NCBI GenBank assembly: GCA_029259775.1
Contig: JAJDEN010000009.1
Coordinates: 1 to 32,446, forward strand
Reading direction: 5' to 3'
Origin: Planctomycetota bacterium
Lineage (GTDB): Bacteria > Planctomycetota > PLA2 > JAEUHO01
DNA: 32,446 nt
The notes below the pieces were generated by a model that did no database searches, was not told the origin of the DNA, and saw only the letters and a program-made list of their open reading frames with translations. Shown here in pieces: positions 15,713 through 23,795 of the stretch. Both the position numbers and the translations under genes were made by a program. Numbering within the stretch: the stretch's first letter is position 1; every line of letters begins with the position of its first letter.

Positions 15713-15802
15713 GTGCAGCGACGTGCGAGGTAGTGGCAGGTGACCGTCTCAACCACGACACAAGGACGTCAGCTTTTGGGGTCTCAACATCGCGCAGGTC
15801 CG
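15713..15802 (+). repeat. dispersed repeat family R, copy 1 (about 90 bp)
   Basis: Runs from GTGCAGC to CGCAGGTCCG and contains two direct GTCTCAAC motifs 41 bp apart with ACGACACAAGGACGTCAG between them. It is almost identical to 19265-19354 (about 95%) and partly to 21031-21090. Copies 1 and 2 precede and follow the second sigma factor gene in the same orientation. Confidence 0.9.
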
Positions 15803-15950
15803 CAGCCACGTGGGCGGCACTTGGTCGGCTGCCGCTTTGGTTCAAAGGGCCCGTTGGACGGATGCCGTCGGCCCACGCCCACGGAGGTTGCCGAAAACCG
15901 CACCGGCGGTGAGACGAATCAGCCATCTGCTACCACTATGGAAGTGAAAG

Positions 15951-18900
15951 ATGACCTCCTCGTCCCGTCCCGAACCTGAGGCCCTGCTCGCCCACGCGGC
16001 ATTTGTCCACGCGGTGGCCCGAGCTGCGCTCGCCGGAGAAGACTCTGCCGACGACGTGGTCCAGGAAACCTGGCTGACTGCATTGCGCGGTGGCCCGAGG
16101 CGTCGCACGGCGCTCAAGCCGTGGCTCGCCGGCGTAGCGCGGAGACAGGCAGCGAACCTCATACGCAGACGAGCGTCTCAACGGCGCCGAGACCGACGGG
16201 CTGCACGGCCCGAAGGTGTGTCCTCTACTTCTGAAGTTGCCACCCGAGCAGAGACGGGGCGCAAGCTCGTCGATGCCGTCCTCTCGCTCGACGCCATGTA
16301 CCGGGATGCTCTACTCCTGCGTTTCTACGACAACCTTCGGCCGAAGGAGATTGCGGCGCAGCTCGGCGTCCCCGCATCAACCGTACGTACGCGAATCAGC
16401 CGGGGCCTGGAGAGCCTCAGGACCCGGCTGGGGGAAACGTACGAAGAGGATTGCGGTGGATGGAGCGCCGCACTCCTGCCCCTGTTGGTCGAGCCCGGTA
16501 TGGGCGTGGGAGCTACGGCGGCAGTTGCCGTGGGGGAGATGATCATGGCGAAGAAGATCGCGGTCGCTCTTGTCGTGCTTGTGCTGGCAGGCGGTTCGGT
16601 GCTGTGGCTTCAAAGGCCCGCTGGGGAGCATTCGCGCCCAGCCTCGGCCGAGCGCACGGCGCTGGTAGTGGTTCCCGCGCACACGCCACCGGCTCGTCAG
16701 GAGCCACGGCCCGCTGCGAAGCAGGAGCCCTCTGCCGTGTCGGCGCGGCCCGCGCCGGTGCTTGTTGGGCGACCTCCCTCGGAACCCGCGGAGGCGCAGC
16801 CCGTCGAGGTCGAGAAGCCCAAGCCCGTTCCCTTCGCATCGGGTCGGGTCGTGGATCACGAAGGCTCCCCACTTGCTGGCGTTCTGGTCTTGGCGCGCTG
16901 TCTCTGGGATACCCCTAGTGGCCCCCGCGACGACTGGGTCGTGCCAGACGTAGAAGCCAGAGCCGCACTGGCTTCCACCGCGGAAGACGGGACGTTTGCA
17001 GTGCAGGACGTGCCGGACCGCTTCTCCTGCTTGGCGTTTGTGAAGCCGGGCAAGGTCACCCGTGAGGTGAGGGATCTCGCCAAGGACAGGGCCGAGAACC
17101 AGAACCTGCTCGTTCTCCTGGAGAACGGCCGTCGCTTGGAGGGGAGCGTGCGGGACACGGATGGACGACCGATCCCAGGCGCAAGGGTCTCGTACTCTGA
17201 GAAAAGGCCCGCGGCCTGGATGAACCTCCACACCTACTCCGATTCCGACGGTCGGTTCCTCTTCACGTCTCTCTCGGACCTACCGGGAATCCTGGGAGCC
17301 GACGCCCTCGGCTACCGGTCCCGCGAACCGTCGCGCCGGCTTCCGGCCACGGCCCGGCGAGAGGATTTCACGATCCCCCGCTACTACCTCATCGTGCATG
17401 TGACGGACGCGGTGACCGGCGCCCTACTCGGTGGTGCTGGAGGCGTGGTGCACGACCGGACCGGCGGCAAGGTCATCGACTTCCTCAGGCCTCCACGCGC
17501 GCCGCGCACCTACAGGTCCGTGCCCTACCTCGTGTCCGCACGGTGGCCACTGGGACGGGGCACGAAGGTCGGCGAGGCAACCATCTTCGCCCCTGGCTAC
17601 GTCCCTGTGACCGTTCGCATCGACGGGCGCGGGAGCGCAGAGCCCCCGCATGTCGCCGTGGCTCTACAGCCCGGGGTTGCGGAGGCCGTGCTGACGGGCC
17701 GCATCCTCGGCACGCCCGGCGCACGTCTGGAGATTCGGGCTCCAAGGTCAGCACTGTTCGGACCGGATGAGGAGGCAAGGCTGGGCCTGCTTCAACGGAC
17801 GGATGCTGGACCCGACGGTGCGTTCGCCTTCAGGGGACTCCCGTCGGGCCGCTACCGTCTCGTAGTGCACGCGCCCGGACGCGGATCGCTCGGACTCAAC
17901 GTCGAAGTTCCGAGATCGGCTCTGACGCTGAAGCTCGAGCAGACGGCAACGCTAGAGGTGCGGGCCGTGTCAGCGGCAGGGAAGCCCGTGCCAGGCGCTT
18001 GGCTCACAGTTCAGCCCAGGGAGTACCACCGCCGCTGGTACGTCCAGACCGATCCCGATGGGCTTGCTCGAGTGGAGGGCCTCACGGCCGGCAAGGTGGA
18101 CATCATTCCCGAGAGGCTCAATCACCGGAACATTGTCACGCGACACTACTTCCGCGTTGAGACCGCGCTGAAACCGGGTGAAGCAGGCCTGACCGAAGTC
18201 TTGGTCCCCGATCTCGTTCCGACCGTGTTCCATGTGCGAGACGCGACAGGCCAACCGGCGCGCGGCTTTGCCATGCGTCTCATCGGCATGGGCCACAGCA
18301 TGCGCGTCGAAGTGCACAAGCGTGTCATGGCGCTCAAACTCACGACGGACGACAACGGTCGCGCGACCGTGGAGTTGTACCCGGGGAGGTATCGCATCCG
18401 CCCCGCCACAGCCAAGGTCTTGGAGTTGGAGACGGAGTTCTTCGTGCCTGTGCGGCCCGGGTCGCCGGTTGAGGTCGTCGTGCCCTCGGGGACGGGATCG
18501 ATCTTCGGTCGAGTCCTCGAGAGCGGGTCCGGCCGCCCGATCCCACACCGGCGCGTGTACGTGGGCCACCTCGACAAGCGCGCGGGTTGGCTGGGCGTGG
18601 GTACGACCGATGAGGAGGGCCGGTACAAGGTCATTGGGCTGCCCAAGGGCCGGCTGCGCGTGATGTTCTCGGCTCGCTCGAAACCCAGGGGCATTGGCAT
18701 CGATCCCGAGAGTCCCTATCCGTCGGCCCAGGCGGAGGTGACGCTGAGATCAGGAGGGGAGCTCAGAGTCGATGCGACCGTCCCTCGAGTTCGTGGCCCA
18801 GAGGCTGCGGCAAGGACGATCGAGTTGAGCCTCCTGGTGCGTGACGGGCAGAGCGGCGACCCACTCAAGGGTGCCAACGCGTTTGTCGAGGTGCTCATCG

Positions 18901-19115
18901 AAGGGATCTGGATCGGCGCCGGAGAGGTCCGATCCGAGGCGGACGGAACCGGCCGCGGTCTCCTGCTTCCAGGGGAGAAGTACCGGATCGTGGTCATCGG
19001 ACCGCTCGACAAGGCGGCGTCTCTGCACTACCTGCGCGCGCGGATCGATGCTGAGGCGGTCAAGGGTCGCGTGGACGTGGACGTCGATCTCATGCGCAAG
19101 GACGAGAGCCGCTGA
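15951..19115 (+). CDS. ECF sigma factor fused to membrane span and carboxypeptidase-regulatory-like repeats (copy 2)
   Basis: 1054 residues from ATG 15951, with GGAAGTGAAAG just upstream as a ribosome binding site. Residues about 10-80 are sigma-70 region 2 (DSADDVVQETWLTAL then LKPWLAGVARRQAANLI), and about 100-160 region 4 (LDAMYRDALLLRFYDNLRPKEIAAQLG then STVRTRISRGLESL). A DCGGWSAALLPLL segment and then a membrane span near residues 203-220 (AVALVVLVLAGGSVLWL) follow. A long Pro/Ala-rich linker leads to about nine CarboxypepD_reg-like repeats that fill the outer part (for example DHEGSPLAGVLVLAR, DTDGRPIPGARVSYSE, DGAFAFRGLPSGRYRLVVH, DEEGRYKVIGLPKGRL). The plan matches 12625-15141, but the sequences are clearly diverged. 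No anti-sigma factor gene lies next to either, so the fused membrane part may be the control element. Preceded and followed by near-identical repeats. Confidence 0.9.
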   Translation: MTSSSRPEPEALLAHAAFVHAVARAALAGEDSADDVVQETWLTALRGGPRRRTALKPWLAGVARRQAANLIRRRASQRRRDRRAARPEGVSSTSEVATRAETGRKLVDAVLSLDAMYRDALLLRFYDNLRPKEIAAQLGVPASTVRTRISRGLESLRTRLGETYEEDCGGWSAALLPLLVEPGMGVGATAAVAVGEMIMAKKIAVALVVLVLAGGSVLWLQRPAGEHSRPASAERTALVVVPAHTPPARQEPRPAAKQEPSAVSARPAPVLVGRPPSEPAEAQPVEVEKPKPVPFASGRVVDHEGSPLAGVLVLARCLWDTPSGPRDDWVVPDVEARAALASTAEDGTFAVQDVPDRFSCLAFVKPGKVTREVRDLAKDRAENQNLLVLLENGRRLEGSVRDTDGRPIPGARVSYSEKRPAAWMNLHTYSDSDGRFLFTSLSDLPGILGADALGYRSREPSRRLPATARREDFTIPRYYLIVHVTDAVTGALLGGAGGVVHDRTGGKVIDFLRPPRAPRTYRSVPYLVSARWPLGRGTKVGEATIFAPGYVPVTVRIDGRGSAEPPHVAVALQPGVAEAVLTGRILGTPGARLEIRAPRSALFGPDEEARLGLLQRTDAGPDGAFAFRGLPSGRYRLVVHAPGRGSLGLNVEVPRSALTLKLEQTATLEVRAVSAAGKPVPGAWLTVQPREYHRRWYVQTDPDGLARVEGLTAGKVDIIPERLNHRNIVTRHYFRVETALKPGEAGLTEVLVPDLVPTVFHVRDATGQPARGFAMRLIGMGHSMRVEVHKRVMALKLTTDDNGRATVELYPGRYRIRPATAKVLELETEFFVPVRPGSPVEVVVPSGTGSIFGRVLESGSGRPIPHRRVYVGHLDKRAGWLGVGTTDEEGRYKVIGLPKGRLRVMFSARSKPRGIGIDPESPYPSAQAEVTLRSGGELRVDATVPRVRGPEAAARTIELSLLVRDGQSGDPLKGANAFVEVLIEGIWIGAGEVRSEADGTGRGLLLPGEKYRIVVIGPLDKAASLHYLRARIDAEAVKGRVDVDVDLMRKDESR

Positions 19116-19264
19116 GGGTCGGCGCACGTGGCGCTCGGCCATGCCTCCCCGCCGTCCTCCCGCCCGGCGCGAACACGGCGAAACGTGGGCGCCGACGTGG
19201 CGAAGTATGCGCCTTGGCCAGCACCCCTGCCGCTACGCACCGTGGCCACGTGCAGCCGCTGCTT

Positions 19265-19354
19265 GTGCAGCAACGTGCGAGGTAGTGGCAGGTGACCGTC
19301 TCAACCACGACACAAGGACGTCAGCTTTTGGGGTCTCAACTTCACGCAGCTCCG
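19265..19354 (+). repeat. dispersed repeat family R, copy 2 (about 90 bp)
   Basis: Nearly identical to 15713-15802 at an exact offset of 3552 bp, same orientation. It lies between the 3' ends of 15951-19115 (plus) and 19399-20913 (minus). Together with copy 1 it brackets the sigma factor gene as a direct repeat. Confidence 0.9.
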
Positions 19355-19398
19355 TGGTCGTGTCGGCGTGCACGCACGGACGCGCGACGGCTTCCAGC

Positions 19399-20913
19399 TC
19401 ACGGCTTCCGAATCCTCTCAAGCGCAAAGCGTGCGGCCTTTGCGAGAGCTTTCTCGGCGGCAGCCCCGCTCTGCACCAACTTCTCCAAGATGGGCACGGC
19501 GAAGGTCGCGGCCGGGCCCAGGTACGAGAGTGTGTAGGCCGCCTGGATCCGCTCGGCGGGCTCTCCCTTCGTGAGTACCTCGATGAGCGTCGGAGACACC
19601 GGCGCGGCCTTGGTGCCAAGCCTGCCGAGCAGCGCCTGTGCCCCACCGCCCACAGGCGATAGCGCAACGTCCACGAGTCGGTTCAGCGCGGCCGCCCGGT
19701 TCGGCGCGTCCAGGCGGACAAGAGCGTAGGCGAGTGGCGCACTCGGCTCCTCGGACGCCTTGAATGCGGCGATCAGGTGGGGGAGTGCTGGTAGCGCCGC
19801 GGGTCCGATGTCCCCAAGAGCCTGTGCGAGAGCCTGCTGGACGGCGAGCCGCTTCTCCATCAGAAAGCGCGCGGTCAACGCCGGCACCGCTGAGGCTGAC
19901 TTCGTCTCGAATCCACCTAGTGCGCCTGCGGCGCCGCCACGCACCCAGCGGTGGCTGTCGTCGAGCGCGATGATGAGCGCAGACACGGTCGCTGGACTGC
20001 CTTCGGACATGGAGGCGATCCCTGCGCACGCTGCCGCCCGAACCCGCGCCTCGGGATCCTTGAGGCCCATGCGGCAGGCGGCCTCAGCGCCGGCGTCGGT
20101 GCGACCCACCGACTGCAGCGAACCGAACGCTTTCCCTCGCACGCCAGGTGACGTGTCCCGCGTGGCGGCGAGCAAGACTGGGAAGATGGCCTCCGCGAGC
20201 TTCGGCCCCCGCGGGTAGCAGGCGATGGACTCTAGGGCGTACACGGACCACTCGCGCGCGATGGACTCCTCATCCTCCGCCGCCATGCGACGGAAGATGC
20301 CCGCCAATCGAGCCTTCGCCCGTGTGATGTAGGGCCGACGCCGGCCGTGGAAGATGTACGCGTTGGCAATCGCCGTGGCGGCGCGAGCGCGAATCTCCTC
20401 CTCCTCATCGCCTGTGCGTGCGATCAACTCGGCGAAGACCGCTTCGTCGAGGAAGTCACTTGGGTCCATCACGACGGAGACAGCCGCCTTGCGTACGTCG
20501 AAGTCCTCGTCGCGAAACGCCGTCGCGGGGTCGATTCGCAAGAGTGCCCACACAGCGAGCTGGCGGACACGCGAGCGCCCGTCGTTGAGGGCTGAGCGCA
20601 ACGCCTTGACCGCCGGCTTCGCATCCTCCTTCAGCGCGATGAGGGCCTTGTACGCCGTGTCCCGTACGTAGTCGTCTTCGTCCTCGAACGCGCGCGCCAG
20701 CTGGGTGGCCGCGGTCTTGGCTGACGGCCCAAGCTTGAAGAGGGCATACACGGCCTTGCGCCGCGCGAACACGTCGTCCTTCTTGAGCTCCGACATCCAA
20801 TGCGAGGCGGGTTTGCCCTCCTGCAAGGGCCCCGCGGGCATCGGTTCCTCAGCCTGGGCGATCGGGAGCGATATGCAGGCTAGGCAGATCACGAGGATCG
20901 GGAAGGCGCGCAT
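19399..20913 (-). CDS. secreted HEAT-repeat protein
   Basis: 504 residues. ATG 20913 is preferred over an upstream TTG because GGGAGAAGCAG precedes it. The signal peptide is MRAFPILVICLACISLPIAQA. The mature protein is a string of HEAT repeats: FARRKAVYALFKLGPSAKTA, DYVRDTAYKALIALKEDA, VRQLAVWALLRID, VRAAACAGIASMSEG, WVRGGAAGALGGFET and AVQQALAQALGDIGPAALPALP, giving about 12 units. Such planctomycete HEAT proteins are exported scaffolds without known enzymatic activity. It has the same plan as 3247-4920, although the anchoring differs. It lies between repeat R copies 2 and 3. Confidence 0.85.
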   Translation of the reverse strand: MRAFPILVICLACISLPIAQAEEPMPAGPLQEGKPASHWMSELKKDDVFARRKAVYALFKLGPSAKTAATQLARAFEDEDDYVRDTAYKALIALKEDAKPAVKALRSALNDGRSRVRQLAVWALLRIDPATAFRDEDFDVRKAAVSVVMDPSDFLDEAVFAELIARTGDEEEEIRARAATAIANAYIFHGRRRPYITRAKARLAGIFRRMAAEDEESIAREWSVYALESIACYPRGPKLAEAIFPVLLAATRDTSPGVRGKAFGSLQSVGRTDAGAEAACRMGLKDPEARVRAAACAGIASMSEGSPATVSALIIALDDSHRWVRGGAAGALGGFETKSASAVPALTARFLMEKRLAVQQALAQALGDIGPAALPALPHLIAAFKASEEPSAPLAYALVRLDAPNRAAALNRLVDVALSPVGGGAQALLGRLGTKAAPVSPTLIEVLTKGEPAERIQAAYTLSYLGPAATFAVPILEKLVQSGAAAEKALAKAARFALERIRKP

Positions 20914-21030
20914 CTGCTTCTCCCTCAACAGTCAAACGTAGCACAGACCCCATCTCATGGAGCGGAGGCTGGAAGTAGGCGCGAGCAACACACACGCCGG
21001 GTGGTGACCACGATCGCTCAGGGGCGGAGG

Positions 21031-21090
21031 CACGTGCTCGCCTCAACTACGACACAAGGACGTCATCTCTTGGCGTCTGAACATCACGTG
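21031..21090 (+). repeat. dispersed repeat family R, copy 3 (shorter, diverged)
   Basis: Matches the core of copies 1 and 2: CTCAACTACGACACAAGGAC then GTC, and a diverged GTCTGAAC. Identity is about 75-80% over the aligned part. Same orientation as the other two copies. Confidence 0.75.
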
Positions 21091-21105
21091 ACCTGCCCCC
21101 GCTGA

Positions 21106-21261
21106 GTGTGCCACGACGTATCCAAGGAACACCTACAGCGGTACTGCGATGAGTTCGCCTTCCGCTGGAACAGCCGCCACCTCTCGTACGAAGAGCGCGC
21201 GCTCAACGCGCTGCAACAAGGCGATGGTGTGCGGCTCGCTTACAGGCCCGTTGGGGCATAA
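21106..21261 (+). pseudogene. IS1595-type transposase, C-terminal remnant
   Basis: The open frame (stop TAA at 21259) translates as SKEHLQRYCDEFAFRWNSR then LSYEERALNAL and a short tail. The H-L-Q-R-Y-x-D-E-F-x-F-R-W-N-x-R block is the conserved C-terminal motif of ISXO2/IS1595 family transposases, which place their catalytic residues upstream. A stop at 21103 precedes it and no N-terminal part is present, so only a remnant is left. It marks past insertion between the HEAT gene and the toxin-antitoxin pair. Confidence 0.8.
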
Positions 21262-21292
21262 GCTCCCGAAGGAGCCTGAGGAGCAACTACCT

Positions 21293-21694
21293 CTACCCTT
21301 CGTTCTCCCGCTCAGGGAGAGTCACCCCGAGCGCGATTAGGTGCTTGATCATCCACTTCTTCGTGGCCGTTGAGTTGACCAACCCGCGGAGCAGGCGCGC
21401 AAGTTGGTCCTCGCTGAGCGGACGAAACACCCTGATCAGGCCGCGGTCAATCGCGGTCTGGATCATCCCGCAATCGCGAAGATCCCCAGGCCGATACTTG
21501 ACGACGCATTCCTTCGTAAATGCCTCGTGCTCTCCGGCGGTGAACAGGCAGGAGTGATCAGACTCGTTCATCGAATCAGTGACGTTGAAGACGAGTACCT
21601 GATTGTCCGCGTCAGGGCGCGAGCACACGATGCGTGGATGGCGGTCCACGCCCGGAGCTCCCCGGGTCTTGCCGAAAACATCTCCCGCCTCCAC
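21293..21694 (-). CDS. probable toxin of a Panacea (PanAT) pair, PemK/SH3-like
   Basis: 133 residues from GTG 21694, with GAGGAG 8 nt upstream. It opens MEAGDVFGKTRGAPGVDRHP, then VLVFNVTDS, DHSCLFTAGEHEAFTKECVV and a helical C-terminus (LSEDQLARLLRGLVNSTATKKW). The G-D-V-F start, the short strand V-L-V-F-N-V-T and the C-x-L-x-x-G-E-H-x-x-F turn are what I expect for small SH3-barrel (PemK-like) proteins that occur beside Panacea antitoxins. This is a reading of pattern and context, not a firm family match. It follows the Panacea gene on the same strand with 14 bp between them, so the two probably form one operon with the antitoxin first. Confidence 0.65.
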   Translation of the reverse strand: MEAGDVFGKTRGAPGVDRHPRIVCSRPDADNQVLVFNVTDSMNESDHSCLFTAGEHEAFTKECVVKYRPGDLRDCGMIQTAIDRGLIRVFRPLSEDQLARLLRGLVNSTATKKWMIKHLIALGVTLPERENEG

Positions 21695-21708
21695 CTACGG
21701 GGCTCCTC

Positions 21709-22278
21709 TTAGTTCCCAGCTTCCTCCAGCGTGCGATCGAACGCACGCTGCTCAGCAAGCTCTCTCCTGATGATGGCGATCTTGTCCTCGCTGAGCCCGA
21801 CGCCGCGCAGCAGTTCGCTCGTCGGAAGAGGTAGCCTCCCGCGGCCCTCCGGCTTTGTGTACTCCGGCAGTGCGTGCAGGTGCTCTCCCAAGTCCCAGAG
21901 CTTCATGGGCGCGAACCGCGCGATGACTTCGTCAAGCACGCTGATGTCGTCGCGCGAGAGGTAATCGAACTCAATCTCTGTATTGAGCGTCACTGAGTTG
22001 GTGTCGGGCCCGCCCTTGATGCTCCACCCTATGCCGGGGGTGCTGGGAGTCTTGAGCAGATCGAGCGCCTTGCTCACAACGGGGCCATGGGGTAGAGAGA
22101 AGTACTCCCCTCCACAGATCGGGGCGCCGTGGCGCCGGAAGGACTCGCGGTCTGCAAGGTAGAGGAGCCGCACCACCTTCAACTTGTCGGCAGTGGGTCC
22201 GATGCGCCTGAGGATGTAGGCCACGGCCTCGCCCGCCTGTTTCTCGCTGAACGGAAAGTAGGCGATGTCTTGCTTCAT
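21709..22278 (-). CDS. Panacea-domain (SocA/GepA-like, DUF4065) antitoxin
   Basis: 189 residues. Residues about 10-120 carry the Panacea (DUF4065) pattern: KQAGEAVAYILRRIGPTADK, LKVVRLLYLADRESFRRHG, YFSLPHGPVVSKALDLL, then EIEFDYLSRDDISVLDEVIA and LWDLGEHLHALPEYTKPE. Panacea antitoxins neutralise many unrelated toxins; the best-known family member, SocA of Caulobacter, works as a proteolytic adaptor for SocB. The toxin is therefore expected next to it, here the downstream 133-residue protein. Start ATG 22278. Confidence 0.88.
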   Translation of the reverse strand: MKQDIAYFPFSEKQAGEAVAYILRRIGPTADKLKVVRLLYLADRESFRRHGAPICGGEYFSLPHGPVVSKALDLLKTPSTPGIGWSIKGGPDTNSVTLNTEIEFDYLSRDDISVLDEVIARFAPMKLWDLGEHLHALPEYTKPEGRGRLPLPTSELLRGVGLSEDKIAIIRRELAEQRAFDRTLEEAGN

Positions 22279-22854
22279 GTCTGCTGCGGCGCCCCCGTCG
22301 AATTGACGGTAGATGGACAGCTGTAGCCTACAAGGAATTAGGCCTCGCTCGTGGGGGAGGTTCGTATTTTGTTATGAGCCCTTCGGGAGTCGAACCCCAT
22401 CGGCCGGGGTGCAACGCCCAGCTCTGGCAGCCCGCGAGGCCCGGCTAGGTCAGAGCGCCCAGGCGGGCAGCGAACTCGATCGCCTCGTCAGCCCAAAGCC
22501 AAGGGCAGTCCCCGTTGACGTGGGTGCCCCATGCGCAGGCGGGCCCGCACTTCACATGGCGCGGAGCCTCGTGGAGTCGGTGAGAGAGGTTGGAAGAGCC
22601 ATTGATTCGGTTCTTGGGGGTGTGGGTGCCAGTCGGCACACTGGCCCGGTCGAGGAGCTGCATTCGCGGCCTTTCCTTGATGCTGCGAGCCCCGTGTTCT
22701 TCTGCCAGGAGGAGCGGGGCTCGCTGTCTATCTGTTGTGGTCTATCGATACTCAGCCCCAACTGGTTGTGCTCCAAGCGTTCTTTCTCGATGTAACTCGA
22801 TTTCAGGCCGACACTTATGTGATCCACGAACCCGAATTCAGGTTGATGTAGGGG
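22279..22854 (+). other. 576-bp region without a convincing gene
   Basis: Lower G+C than the surroundings, especially 22680-22850. Open frames on both strands are fragmentary. A minus-strand stretch translating CGPACAWGTHVNGDCPWLW (22445-22663) and another at 22690-22827 look partly coding and could be pieces of one frameshifted gene, but this cannot be shown. A tRNA T-arm-like motif at 22376-22395 does not extend to a tRNA. Confidence 0.45.
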
Positions 22855-22878
22855 TTGCCGGATACGCTCTTGGGCACG

Positions 22879-23292
22879 ATGATCCGCCAGGTCATGCCCG
22901 TCAGAATGCCCCCCGACCCGGGCCTCGATCCCGCTGCCGTATTGGCGGATATGAATCTCAAGATCGAGCAGATGGTCGCGTCTAGAGACATGTACGCGGC
23001 CGCGCAGGGGCTCAACATCGACGAGGTCATCCCGCAGAAGGTCAGCCTCGGGAGAGCCGCAGCGGTTGTCCTCGCCAGTGGCGCGCCAAATCGCCTGAAG
23101 TCGCGTGCGATTTCAGACCGAATTCGGACTCATGGGCCGGAGACGCATGGCGTCAAGCGTGGCAGCACAGATGTCTCTACGGCGCTCGGGCGCGAAGGCC
23201 AGGAGTACGGCGTTCGTTCCGAAGGGGATGGCCGCAACAAGGAGTGGTGGATCTCTGTAGAGGACGCCAGGAAGCTTCTAGATGATGCGTGA
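22879..23292 (+). CDS. hypothetical protein with winged-helix-like C-terminus
   Basis: 137 residues from ATG 22879 (TTG 22855 and ATG 22891 are alternatives). The N-terminal half is a helix of charged and hydrophobic residues (AAVLADMNLKIEQMVASRDM). The C-terminal half reads LKSRAISDRIRTHGPETHGV, then STDVSTALGRE and GDGRNKEWWISVEDARKLL, a pattern like the recognition helix and wing of a winged-helix DNA-binding domain. No family is recognised. It is 12 bp upstream of the small basic gene at 23305. Confidence 0.5.
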   Translation: MIRQVMPVRMPPDPGLDPAAVLADMNLKIEQMVASRDMYAAAQGLNIDEVIPQKVSLGRAAAVVLASGAPNRLKSRAISDRIRTHGPETHGVKRGSTDVSTALGREGQEYGVRSEGDGRNKEWWISVEDARKLLDDA

Positions 23293-23304
23293 TGGGGTGC
23301 CTCC

Positions 23305-23517
23305 GTGGCCGCCAGACGTAAGCCCGTGAAGAGCAAGCGCCGCACCCCGGCGCCGATCATCCCTCCCGGCGACGGGATCGACCTCAAGGACGCACCGTCT
23401 GCGGCGATGAAGGTGCCTCTCCCCAAGGACTCCACGATGGGGAGGGGGCGGGGCGGACGCAAGAAGACGAAGAAACGATTCGTCAGGTCGATAATCCTGC
23501 CGACATGGTCCCCCTGA
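23305..23517 (+). CDS. small basic hypothetical protein
   Basis: 70 residues from GTG 23305. It is strongly basic at both ends (AARRKPVKSKRRTPAP; RGRGGRKKTKKRF), suggesting nucleic-acid binding or simply a biased frame. It follows 22879-23292 by 12 bp and ends just before a strong terminator, which supports a two-gene transcript. The start is not firm and there is no family match. Confidence 0.4.
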   Translation: MAARRKPVKSKRRTPAPIIPPGDGIDLKDAPSAAMKVPLPKDSTMGRGRGGRKKTKKRFVRSIILPTWSP

Positions 23518-23598
23518 ATTAGTAGGGTAGTAGCCGCTGAGCCGGACCCCACGGGGTCCGCCCGGTTGTAGTTTTCACGTCCACAACGAAAACACCTC

Positions 23599-23641
23599 GC
23601 GCCATCGCCCGCGGCTAACGGGCGGTGGCGCTTGTCGTTTT
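23599..23641. terminator. strong intrinsic terminator
   Basis: A 13-bp stem GCGCCATCGCCCG pairs with CGGGCGGTGGCGC (one T-G wobble) around a 7-nt CGGCTAA loop, followed by TTGTCGTTTT. A-rich sequence before the stem (AACGAAAACA) gives a T-run on the other strand, so it could stop transcription from both sides. It closes the 22879-23517 transcript. Confidence 0.8.
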
Positions 23642-23660
23642 GGGTCACCAAGCTCCTGTC

Positions 23661-23692
23661 GGCGCCATGTGCTAGTACATACCTGTGGCGCC
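23661..23692. promoter_or_regulatory. inverted repeat upstream of the SinR/Cas2-like gene
   Basis: GGCGCCA at 23661-23667 and TGGCGCC at 23686-23692 are perfect inverted arms, and the inner ATGT and ACAT also pair. It is 104 bp before ATG 23796, a plausible operator position, but it may equally be an RNA hairpin. Confidence 0.45.
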
Positions 23693-23795
23693 AGACCCAC
23701 GGACACCGAGCTGTTAGCCGCAGCGCTTGAGGTGCCCAGGGCGAGTCGCCGTGTGGACAAACCTCGAAAACTCACAATTGGAAGGAGACGCCAAC

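Larger units (their letters stand above)
15142..15950 (+). other. 800-bp region between divergent sigma factor genes
   Basis: Holds a small minus-strand gene (15329-15553), the 3' half of a tRNA-Gly (15568-15617) and an approximately 90-bp dispersed repeat (15713-15802). Nothing convincing was seen in 15150-15328. Promoters of both sigma factor genes should lie at its ends, but no clear -35/-10 pair can be called. Confidence 0.5.
20914..21292 (+). other. 380-bp intergenic region with repeat and transposase remnant
   Basis: Holds a divergent copy of repeat R (21031-21090) and an IS1595-type transposase remnant (21106-21261). No other gene is seen. The promoter of the HEAT gene should lie at its left end. 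Confidence 0.5.

Noticed and set aside
15568..15756. Minus-strand frames ending in PIGFEPTTFSLGS and similar
   Set aside because: They read antisense through the tRNA-Gly half and through repeat R. Such frames are common artefacts of tRNA antisense strands.
15713..19354. CRISPR-like repeats in the R elements
   Set aside because: Only an 8-bp GTCTCAAC motif is repeated twice per copy with no spacer series; no cas genes except a Cas2-fold relative without array context.
22371..22400. Second tRNA remnant (minus strand GGTTCGACTCCCG then GGGCTCATAAC)
   Set aside because: A T-loop-like motif is visible, but the T-stem has a mismatch, no acceptor partner or anticodon arm can be folded, and the sequence after it does not end in CCA.
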